In this document: positions 13,583 through 19,588 of the stretch, in pieces
Numbering within the stretch: position 1 is the first letter of the stretch
Layout of the letters: each line of letters begins with the position of its first letter
Notes under the pieces: generated by a model
What the model saw: the letters and a program-made list of their open reading frames with translations, nothing else
Told to the model about the DNA's origin: nothing
Databases searched by the model: none
Position numbers and translations under genes: made by a program
Source: Bacteroidales bacterium
GTDB taxonomy: Bacteria > Bacteroidota > Bacteroidia > Bacteroidales > F082
NCBI GenBank assembly: GCA_024689285.1
Contig: JAILDR010000145.1
Coordinates: 1-19,588 of the forward strand
DNA length: 19,588 nucleotides
Reading direction: 5' to 3'

Positions 13583-14917
13583 ATGGGCGTGACATTCGAT
13601 AGTGAAAAACAGATGTTTGTGTTCGACTTTGGGCACGATGGCGCGGAAGACATTATCAATCTGACGGGCGACGGCTATCAGGTGAAGGCTTTCGGCAGGT
13701 GTTTCTATTATGGTTATGAGTTTTCGGAGCAGGTTGACGGCAATGTGCGCAGCGCGTTTATCAACTATGTGAAGTTCGCCAAAAACCTGCAAGACAATTT
13801 GACGTTAGGTAATTTGTCAGAGGGAGAATCTGCAATTGTTGAATTTGAAATGAATTGGGCAAAACAGATAAATTGTGCTTTGGTTATGGGAATGCAAGAT
13901 GATAACGGTGCTATTTTTAATGTTTTCGTGAATCCAAAAGCCAATGAAAACGAGACCAAAAGCCATCTATATATTAAGCATACTATGACGGACTATTCTG
14001 CTTTTGAATGGAGTAATTATGCTGAATTAAGTAAGAGAATGTTTGAACCAATTCTTTTTAATGGATGGCGTATCGGAATGACTATCTGTTATGATTCTAC
14101 TTTCCCGATTTTTAGTAGATTATACGGCAAACAGGGTGTTGACTTGCTTGTTAACAGTACTGGATATAATGCAAAGAAGGACAAACGGTTCAGATACCAT
14201 AAAGTAAGATCGATTGAGAACAACTGTAATAGTGTTGTGACTATGCTATGGGATGAAAATTCTCGCAACCCGCCAACATATTGTTTTAATAGGGAAGGGG
14301 GAACAATTAATCCACAAAAATGTATTGATGACAATGTTGATATCTATGAAATTGAGTACGATAAGGGCACTCCTGAAATTGATGAGTATACCAAAAAGCA
14401 ACAAGAATTCGTTAATAAGACCTTTGACTTGAAAATACCTGTGGGCAATGTTTGGAAGTTGATTGAAAAATCGGAGTTCGTTGATAAAAACGTTTATTGC
14501 TATTGTCAAAAAAATCGGAATGCCATTTTCTGCGTAATTAATGGCAATGAAATCTTAAAACCTGAAAAAGTATTGCAATTATTATACAACAAGAATCTTG
14601 ATTTCATTGAAAACAAAAGTTTTGTTATTGTAAACCAACATAAGCATTTATCAGGCGCTTTTTTCCAAACTAAACTAGACACGGTCCTTAAAGTTAGGGC
14701 TATGGAAAACTATTGTGTTGTTGTTATGGAATCGAATGGTTTTTCCAAGTGTTACCAATGCACTAATTATAAAACTTCTCAAGTGGTTAAGCCAACTAAT
14801 GATTTCTTTGGCATCGATTTAAGAAGGGCTAATGGCCCGAAACGCACGGGATTGCATAATAGTGAAAAATGGAATTCAAATATTGGATTTCTTGTTAGTA
14901 CAATTGCAAAAAAGTGA
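13583..14917 (+). CDS. nitrilase-superfamily (carbon-nitrogen hydrolase) protein with a degenerate C-terminal second half
   Basis: The protein has 444 residues. The active region is in the first 270. The nucleophile elbow is GMTICYDSTFP with Cys169, followed by GVDLLVNSTGY and the signature KVRSIENNC (207-215). Lys132 in LYIKHTM is the likely catalytic lysine. No clear catalytic glutamate is found in the unusual N-terminus. Residues about 300-420 repeat the pattern in degenerate form: SFVIVNQ and KVRAMENYC (370-378) mirror LLVNST and KVRSIENNC, but the CYD is missing. Such enzymes hydrolyse C-N bonds of small molecules. The substrate here is unknown. Composition changes sharply: 55% G+C in 13621-13680, 35% in 13921-13980, 23% in 14581-14640. 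The DUF1016 nuclease gene follows after 19 bases. A defence role is an inference from context only. Confidence 0.7.
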   Translation: MGVTFDSEKQMFVFDFGHDGAEDIINLTGDGYQVKAFGRCFYYGYEFSEQVDGNVRSAFINYVKFAKNLQDNLTLGNLSEGESAIVEFEMNWAKQINCALVMGMQDDNGAIFNVFVNPKANENETKSHLYIKHTMTDYSAFEWSNYAELSKRMFEPILFNGWRIGMTICYDSTFPIFSRLYGKQGVDLLVNSTGYNAKKDKRFRYHKVRSIENNCNSVVTMLWDENSRNPPTYCFNREGGTINPQKCIDDNVDIYEIEYDKGTPEIDEYTKKQQEFVNKTFDLKIPVGNVWKLIEKSEFVDKNVYCYCQKNRNAIFCVINGNEILKPEKVLQLLYNKNLDFIENKSFVIVNQHKHLSGAFFQTKLDTVLKVRAMENYCVVVMESNGFSKCYQCTNYKTSQVVKPTNDFFGIDLRRANGPKRTGLHNSEKWNSNIGFLVSTIAKK

Positions 14918-14936
14918 TTTTTAAACAAGGTTTTCT

Positions 14937-16151
14937 ATGGAACAAAACATACATAATTCTCGATCACTAATTCAGAATAGCAACGGATTGTATCAAGATG
15001 CCTGTACTATCATCGAACAGGCACAAGCAATGGCTTACCGTGCCGTGAACGAAGTGCTAATCAAGCGCAATTGGCTACTTGGTATGCGCATTCAGCGAGA
15101 AGTACTGAAAGAAAAGCGAGCGGAGTATGGTGAACAGGTGGTCAAAGGCCTTGCAAAAGAACTGACAAGGCGGTTTGGATCGGGTTATTCTCGCAACAAC
15201 TTATATAGGTGCGTTTCGTTTTATAAAGCATTTCCCGAAATTTTCCATTCAGCGAGTGGAAAATATGTCAGACTTTCATCGGATGGGATTTTGCAGTCTC
15301 TGATTGCGCAATTTGTGGATGGAGATACAATTGTCCCAGCAGTGGCGGGACAATCTGAAAAAGTCCCAGCAGTGACGGGACAATTTGAGCAACATGACAT
15401 TTACAGCTTAATTATTTCAGAAAAACCCTTAAGGTTGTCATGGTCACATTATGCCATTATTTTGCAGGAAGACAGCAAAGAAGCCCGCGCTTGGTATGAG
15501 CAAGAAGCCGCCAATGAAATGTGGAGCACGCGCACGCTGCAACGCAACATCAGCAGCCAATACTACCATCGTTTGCTGCAATCGCAAAACAAGGAGTTGG
15601 TCCGTGACGAAATGAAGCGATTGACCCAACCGCTACAGGACAGGCTGGAGTATTTGAAGAATCCTGTAGTGGCCGAATTTCTTGGCTTCAAGAACAATAC
15701 TGACTACACCGAGAGCGACTTGGAGCAACGTATCATTGACCACATGATACCATTTCTCATGGAATTAGGCAAGGGATTCGCATTGGTTGATAGGCAGAAA
15801 CGCATCCATACGGAGAAAGAGGATTATTATATTGACCTTGTGTTCTACAATTATAACTTGTATTGCTTCGTGTTGATTGACCTCAAGACTACTAAACTTC
15901 GTCATCAGGATGTGGGACAGATGGATATGTATGTGAAGATGTACGATGAGATGATGATACCGCAAGGGCATAATCCCACCATCGGCATTTTGCTTTGCGC
16001 CGACACCGACGAGGATGTGGCTCACTATAGCGTGTTGAACGGCAATGACCAACTTTTTGCGGCGAAGTACCTCACTTATATGCCTACTAAAGAAGAACTT
16101 CGGCGTGAAATAGAGCAACAAAAGGAGTTCTTCAGACTTCAAAACAGTTAA
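14937..16151 (+). CDS. DUF1016 / YhcG-type PDDEXK nuclease
   Basis: The 404-residue protein has the DUF1016 N-terminal helical domain (IIEQAQAMAYRAVNEVLIKR, WLLGMRIQREVL, YSRNNLYRCVSFYKAFPE) and the family's LRLSWSHYAIIL and WSTRTLQRNI segments. A C-terminal PDDEXK nuclease domain has Asp300 in DYYIDLVFYN, the D-x-K pair Asp315/Lys317 in FVLIDLKTTKL, and HQDVGQMDMYVKMYD. The family is found near restriction and toxin genes and is thought to act on nucleic acids, but its role is not settled. A linker carries a ten-residue duplication (133-151, VPAVAGQSEK and VPAVTGQFEQ). The start resembles the start of the next gene, as if the cassette was inserted at that site. The gene is 19 bases after the nitrilase-like gene and 15 before the symporter gene. 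Confidence 0.9.
   Translation: MEQNIHNSRSLIQNSNGLYQDACTIIEQAQAMAYRAVNEVLIKRNWLLGMRIQREVLKEKRAEYGEQVVKGLAKELTRRFGSGYSRNNLYRCVSFYKAFPEIFHSASGKYVRLSSDGILQSLIAQFVDGDTIVPAVAGQSEKVPAVTGQFEQHDIYSLIISEKPLRLSWSHYAIILQEDSKEARAWYEQEAANEMWSTRTLQRNISSQYYHRLLQSQNKELVRDEMKRLTQPLQDRLEYLKNPVVAEFLGFKNNTDYTESDLEQRIIDHMIPFLMELGKGFALVDRQKRIHTEKEDYYIDLVFYNYNLYCFVLIDLKTTKLRHQDVGQMDMYVKMYDEMMIPQGHNPTIGILLCADTDEDVAHYSVLNGNDQLFAAKYLTYMPTKEELRREIEQQKEFFRLQNS
15330..15383. repeat. 30-bp tandem duplication with hairpins inside the DUF1016 gene
   Basis: TCCCAGCAGTGGCGGGACAA from 15334 is repeated with one change from 15364. Each copy can form a hairpin. The first pairs ATTGTCCC with GGGACAAT (eight base pairs, nine-base loop) and the second pairs GTCCC with GGGAC. 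It encodes the flexible linker of the protein, where DUF1016 family members vary. Confidence 0.8.
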
Positions 16152-16166
16152 ATAAGAGATTTTACT

Positions 16167-17618
16167 ATGGAACAACTCATTCAAACAATCAGCGGCTATG
16201 TCTGGAGTCCGGCATTGGTGGCCATCTGCCTCTTGGCGGGCTTGTATTTCTCTATCGGTACGCGCTTCGTGCAGGTGCGGCGTTTGCGCGAGATGGCGCG
16301 ACTGCTCTTTTCGTCGGAAAAGGCCGATAAGACGGGCATCACCTCGTTTCAGGCGTTTTCGATGGCACTTTCGGGGCGCGTGGGAACAGGTAACATTGTT
16401 GGCGTGGCTACGGCCATCGGCTATGGCGGCCCAGGAGCCATCGTCTGGATGTGGATTATCGCTTTCTTGGGTGCAGGCTCAGCTTTTGCTGAGGCAACTT
16501 TGGCGCAAATCTATAAGGAAGAACACAAAGGCCAGTTTCGTGGCGGACCGGCATATTATATCGAGAAAGGGTTGAAAAGCAAGTGGCTGGCTGTGGTCTT
16601 TGCCGTGTGCGCAGTATTGGCCACGGGTTTTTTCTTGCCGCCAGTACAGTCCAACGGTATCGCGATGTCGTTTGCCAACACCTATCATATCGATGCTGCA
16701 TGGATTGGAGCTATTGTCGCCGTGCTCATCGGCTTGGTGGTGATGGGTGGCGTGAAGCGTATCGCCAACGTGGCGCAAATCGTGGCACCGTTTATGGCGG
16801 TTTTGTATGTGCTGCTCTCGCTTGTCGTGTTGGCTTTCCATATCCGCGAAGTGCCTGACGTGTTCATGGACATGATACGAAGCGCGTTTGGCATGAATCA
16901 AGCTTTGGGCGGCATCCTCGGCTCGACCATCGCTTGGGGAGTGAAACGAGGTATTTACAGCAACGAGGCCGGCCAAGGCACGGGTGCCATCGTGGCGGGT
17001 GCGGCCAAGGTGTCGCATCCCGTCAAGCAGGGATTGGTGCAGGCGTTTTCGGTGTATATCGACACCTTATTGGTATGCACTGCCACCGCCGTGATGATTT
17101 TGGCCTGCAAGACCTACAACGTTTTTGACGCTTCGGGCAACATCCTTGTTGCTGCCGAGGGTGTAACATTGGGTGCTCCTGATGTCAGCTATACCACTGC
17201 TGCTTTGAGTACGCTTTTGGGAAACCATTTTGGCGGTGTCGTCGTGTCATACGCCCTGTTTTTCTTTGCCTTCACAACCATTATGGCGTATTATTATTAT
17301 GCCGAAACCAATCTTGTCTATCTCTTTGGCAAGGGCAAATTAGAACAAGTTTTGATTTGGGTGCTGCGTATCGGTGTGGTCGGCATGGTGTTTTTTGGCT
17401 CTTTGCATGAGGCTAAGGCGATGTGGGATCTTGGCGACATCGGAGTGGGCACTATGGCATGGGTGAACATCATCGTGATTTTACTGCTCTCGCGCCAGGC
17501 GTTCAAGGCATTGAAATCCTACGAAAGGCAAAAGAAGGAAGGCAAGGAGCCTGTCTTCGACCCGAAGGAAATCGGGGCGCGGGGGGCGGAGTTCTGGGAG
17601 CAGAGGCACACTGAATGA
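16167..17618 (+). CDS. AGCS-family amino-acid (alanine/glycine):cation symporter
   Basis: The 483-residue inner-membrane protein has about 11 membrane segments. It shows the family signatures FSMALSGRVGTGNIVGVATA (about 65-85), GGPGAIVWMW, FAEATLAQIYKE, then FRGGPAYYIEKGLK and, in the middle, WGVKRGIYSNEAGQGTGAI. Members take up alanine, glycine or related amino acids with sodium. The exact substrate is not readable. The gene begins 15 bases after the DUF1016 stop. The start-site sequence (TTTTACTATGGAACAA) closely resembles the start of DUF1016 (TTTTCTATGGAACAA). The symporter is a housekeeping-type gene, so it is probably the older resident and the two genes before it were inserted upstream. 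No own promoter is visible, and it would have to be transcribed with them or from a cryptic one. Confidence 0.93.
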   Translation: MEQLIQTISGYVWSPALVAICLLAGLYFSIGTRFVQVRRLREMARLLFSSEKADKTGITSFQAFSMALSGRVGTGNIVGVATAIGYGGPGAIVWMWIIAFLGAGSAFAEATLAQIYKEEHKGQFRGGPAYYIEKGLKSKWLAVVFAVCAVLATGFFLPPVQSNGIAMSFANTYHIDAAWIGAIVAVLIGLVVMGGVKRIANVAQIVAPFMAVLYVLLSLVVLAFHIREVPDVFMDMIRSAFGMNQALGGILGSTIAWGVKRGIYSNEAGQGTGAIVAGAAKVSHPVKQGLVQAFSVYIDTLLVCTATAVMILACKTYNVFDASGNILVAAEGVTLGAPDVSYTTAALSTLLGNHFGGVVVSYALFFFAFTTIMAYYYYAETNLVYLFGKGKLEQVLIWVLRIGVVGMVFFGSLHEAKAMWDLGDIGVGTMAWVNIIVILLLSRQAFKALKSYERQKKEGKEPVFDPKEIGARGAEFWEQRHTE

Positions 17619-17621
17619 GAA

Positions 17622-17744
17622 TTTTTTCACGCAGAAATCGCAGAAAACGCTGAACCTGCCGGACGCAAACCTTTCGTCGCTTTGCGCTTCCCAAGATTGA
17701 CTTCGTCGAATCTGCGATTTCTGCGGATTCTGCGTGAGAAAAAA
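17622..17744. repeat. inverted-repeat element between convergent genes
   Basis: The left end (17622-17646) has TTTTTTCACGCAGAAATCGC and the right end (17718-17744) is close to its reverse complement: read backwards it begins TTTTTTCTCACGCAGAATCC, then GCAGAAA, with a few mismatches and a two-base insertion. A smaller inverted pair, CGCAAA / TTTGCG, lies inside. The approximately 120-base element fills the gap between the symporter stop and the mfd stop. It could act as a bidirectional terminator or be a short MITE/REP-like element. Confidence 0.6.
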
Positions 17745-17755
17745 CCAGCGTGGAA

Positions 17756-19588
17756 TCATCCCCCTTTCATCTCCCGCAGCAATTCCAACGCCTGCGTCAC
17801 CGTGCTGACCTCCTTCACCACCAACTGCAATTTGTCGTTCACCTCTTTTACCGACGTGCGTTTCGGGTGGGTGATGATGTATTGCATCACGTTCTGGTAA
17901 ACGCCCGTCTCGTAGTATTTCGAAGCTGGGTTGCTGACAAAATAGGCCGTCATGTTATGGTGACGCAACAAGATCTTTTCGAAGCCAAGGTCTTTGGCAA
18001 TCCAGCGGAGACGTACCGTATTGAGTAAGTCGTTAACCTGCTTGGGGATAGGGCCGAAGCGGTCGATGAGGTGGTCGGTGAATTTCATCAGGCTCTCCTC
18101 GGTCTTGGTGCGGTCAAGTTCGCTATAGAGGCTGACACGCTCCTGCGTCGAGTTGATGTAGTCAGCAGGTAAACGCACCTCCATGTCGGTTTCGATGGTG
18201 CAGTCGGCAACATAGGTTTTTTCCTCTTCCTTGTCGAAGATGTCTTGGAATTCCGTCTCTTTCAATTCGAGAATGGCCTCGTCGAGGATTTTGTGGTAGG
18301 TCTCAAAACCGATGTCATTTATAAAGCCGCTTTGTTCCGCACCGAGGATATTGCCAGCACCTCTGATGTCCAAGTCGCGCATGGCGATATTGATGCCTTC
18401 ACCGAGGTCGGAGAACTCTTCCAAGGCGCGGAGACGTTTTTGGGCATCTTGGGTCAGCGTGTTTATTGGCGGAGTCAGCAAGTAGCAGAAAGCCTTTTTA
18501 TTGGAGCGACCCACACGACCACGCAGCTGGTGCAGGTCGCTGAGGCCATATCGGTGGGCATCGTTAATGATGATGGTGTTGGCGTTTGGGATGTCGAGAC
18601 CCGATTCCACGATGGTGGTGCAGAGCAACACATCATAGTCGCCATTGATGAAATCAAGCATTATTTTCTCTAACTTGGCACCCTCCATCTGTCCGTGGGC
18701 GACAGCGATACGCACTCCGGGCACAAACCGTAAGATGAAATCATGAATATCCATGATGTTCTGTATGCGGTTGTGGATGAAAAACACTTGACCGTTGCGG
18801 GCAATCTCAAACTGGATGGCGTCGCGAATCAACTCACCATCGAAGCTTCTTAGTTCGGTCTGAACAGGATATCGGTTGGGTGGCGGTGTAGTGATGACGC
18901 TCAGGTCGCGGGCGCCCATCATGGAGAATTGCAACGTTCTCGGGATAGGTGTGGCGGTTAAAGTTAGTGTGTCGACATTGGCTTTCATTTCTTTCAACTT
19001 CTCCTTGACCGCTACACCAAATTTTTGCTCTTCGTCAATGATGAGCAGTCCCAGGTCTTTGAACTTCACGTCCTTTCCCGTCAGTCGATGTGTACCAATG
19101 ATGATGTCGATTTCGCCTTTTTCGAGTTTCTTCAGGATTTCGGTCTGTTGTTTGGCAGTCTTGAAGCGATTGAGGTATTCGATGGTGACGGGGAAGCCGT
19201 CGAAGCGCTCTGTGAAGGTGTGGTAATGCTGTAAGGCCAACACTGTTGTCGGCACGAGTACAGCCACCTGTTTCGAATCGCAGCATGCCTTGAAGGCGGC
19301 ACGCATGGCAACCTCCGTCTTGCCGAAACCTACGTCACCACACACAAGACGGTCCATGGGGTGTTCGCTCTCCATATCGCGCTTCACGTCGTTGGTGGCT
19401 TTCAGTTGGTCGGGGGTATCTTCGTAGATGAAGGAAGCCTCCAACTCATTTTGCAGGTAATTGTCGGGCGAGAACTGGAATCCCGGTGTGCGCTTTCGCT
19501 CGGCATAAAGTTTAATGAGCTCGCGGGCGATGTCTTTGACCTTGCTCTTGGTCTTGTTTTTTAGGCGGTTCCATGCACCCGAGCCGAG
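17756..19588 (-). CDS. mfd: Mfd transcription-repair coupling factor, C-terminal part
   Basis: The frame is open to the window edge at 19588 and gives 610 residues, about the C-terminal half of the usual 1,100-1,150. The first visible codons (LGSGAWNRLKNKTKSKVKDI) belong to the region between the RNA polymerase interaction domain and the translocase. The RecG-like translocase follows: PDQLKATNDV, Walker A GDVGFGKTEV (from about 84), LLIIDEEQKFGV (the DExx box), TLTATPIPRTLQFSM, CTTIVESGLDIPNANT and motif VI QLRGRVGRSNKKAFCYL. The C-terminal domain (KTYVADCTIETDMEVRLPAD, then ERVSLYSELDRTKTE and FGPIPKQVNDLL) is the regulatory D7 domain. Mfd removes stalled RNA polymerase from lesions and recruits UvrA. 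The N-terminal UvrB-like domains lie outside the window. Confidence 0.95.
   Translation of the reverse strand, partial: LGSGAWNRLKNKTKSKVKDIARELIKLYAERKRTPGFQFSPDNYLQNELEASFIYEDTPDQLKATNDVKRDMESEHPMDRLVCGDVGFGKTEVAMRAAFKACCDSKQVAVLVPTTVLALQHYHTFTERFDGFPVTIEYLNRFKTAKQQTEILKKLEKGEIDIIIGTHRLTGKDVKFKDLGLLIIDEEQKFGVAVKEKLKEMKANVDTLTLTATPIPRTLQFSMMGARDLSVITTPPPNRYPVQTELRSFDGELIRDAIQFEIARNGQVFFIHNRIQNIMDIHDFILRFVPGVRIAVAHGQMEGAKLEKIMLDFINGDYDVLLCTTIVESGLDIPNANTIIINDAHRYGLSDLHQLRGRVGRSNKKAFCYLLTPPINTLTQDAQKRLRALEEFSDLGEGINIAMRDLDIRGAGNILGAEQSGFINDIGFETYHKILDEAILELKETEFQDIFDKEEEKTYVADCTIETDMEVRLPADYINSTQERVSLYSELDRTKTEESLMKFTDHLIDRFGPIPKQVNDLLNTVRLRWIAKDLGFEKILLRHHNMTAYFVSNPASKYYETGVYQNVMQYIITHPKRTSVKEVNDKLQLVVKEVSTVTQALELLREMKGG

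Overview
The window comes from a member of the Bacteroidota, most likely order Bacteroidales (Prevotella/Bacteroides type). The evidence is the TAnnTTTG -7 boxes upstream of several genes (some with a TTTG-like -33 element 19-21 bases away), the mostly missing Shine-Dalgarno sequences, a TonB-type outer-membrane barrel with a carboxypeptidase-like N-domain, and close matches to Bacteroidales gene families. Most of the window looks like stable chromosome. Parts of it look like accessory or decayed DNA.

Layout. 1-2850: 3' part of an outer-membrane beta-barrel receptor gene, a small lipoprotein, and a short secreted protein that looks like the N-terminal stub of a larger one. 2851-4106: about 1.25 kb with no intact gene. 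It holds a lone sequence resembling a type II-C CRISPR repeat followed by three hairpins, 11-bp tandem repeats, recurring GTCATTA motifs, a 37-base AT palindrome, and a broken Fic-type N-terminal fragment. 4107-6059: ABC-F ATPase. 6061-8955 (minus): TrkH potassium channel subunit followed by a DUF389 membrane protein. 9054-9980: OxyR-like LysR regulator divergent from trkH, with a shared promoter and operator region. 9975-10427 (minus): free methionine-R-sulfoxide reductase. 10541-11746 (minus): AAA_14/DUF4143-type ATPase whose promoter sits at the edge of a seven-copy array of about 33 bp per unit. 12188-13396: CobW/COG0523 metallochaperone GTPase. 13583-16151: a nitrilase-superfamily protein followed by a DUF1016 (YhcG-type PDDEXK) nuclease. 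16167-17618: AGCS amino-acid:cation symporter. 17622-17744: inverted-repeat element. 17756-19588 (minus): C-terminal part of Mfd, running off the window.

How the genes may work together. trkH and the DUF389 gene are co-directional, with a 63-base gap, and may form one transcript controlled from the trkH/lysR intergenic region. The LysR protein is OxyR-like in layout but has no cysteine where OxyR senses peroxide, so its signal is probably different. The nitrilase-like gene, the DUF1016 gene and the symporter gene are tightly spaced and read the same way. The nitrilase-like gene shifts from host-like to AT-rich composition within its reading frame, and the DUF1016 gene is bracketed by two similar start-site sequences, so this pair looks like an inserted accessory cassette. 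The best candidates for something undescribed are this pair, the repeat array attached to the AAA ATPase promoter, and the solitary CRISPR-repeat-like locus.
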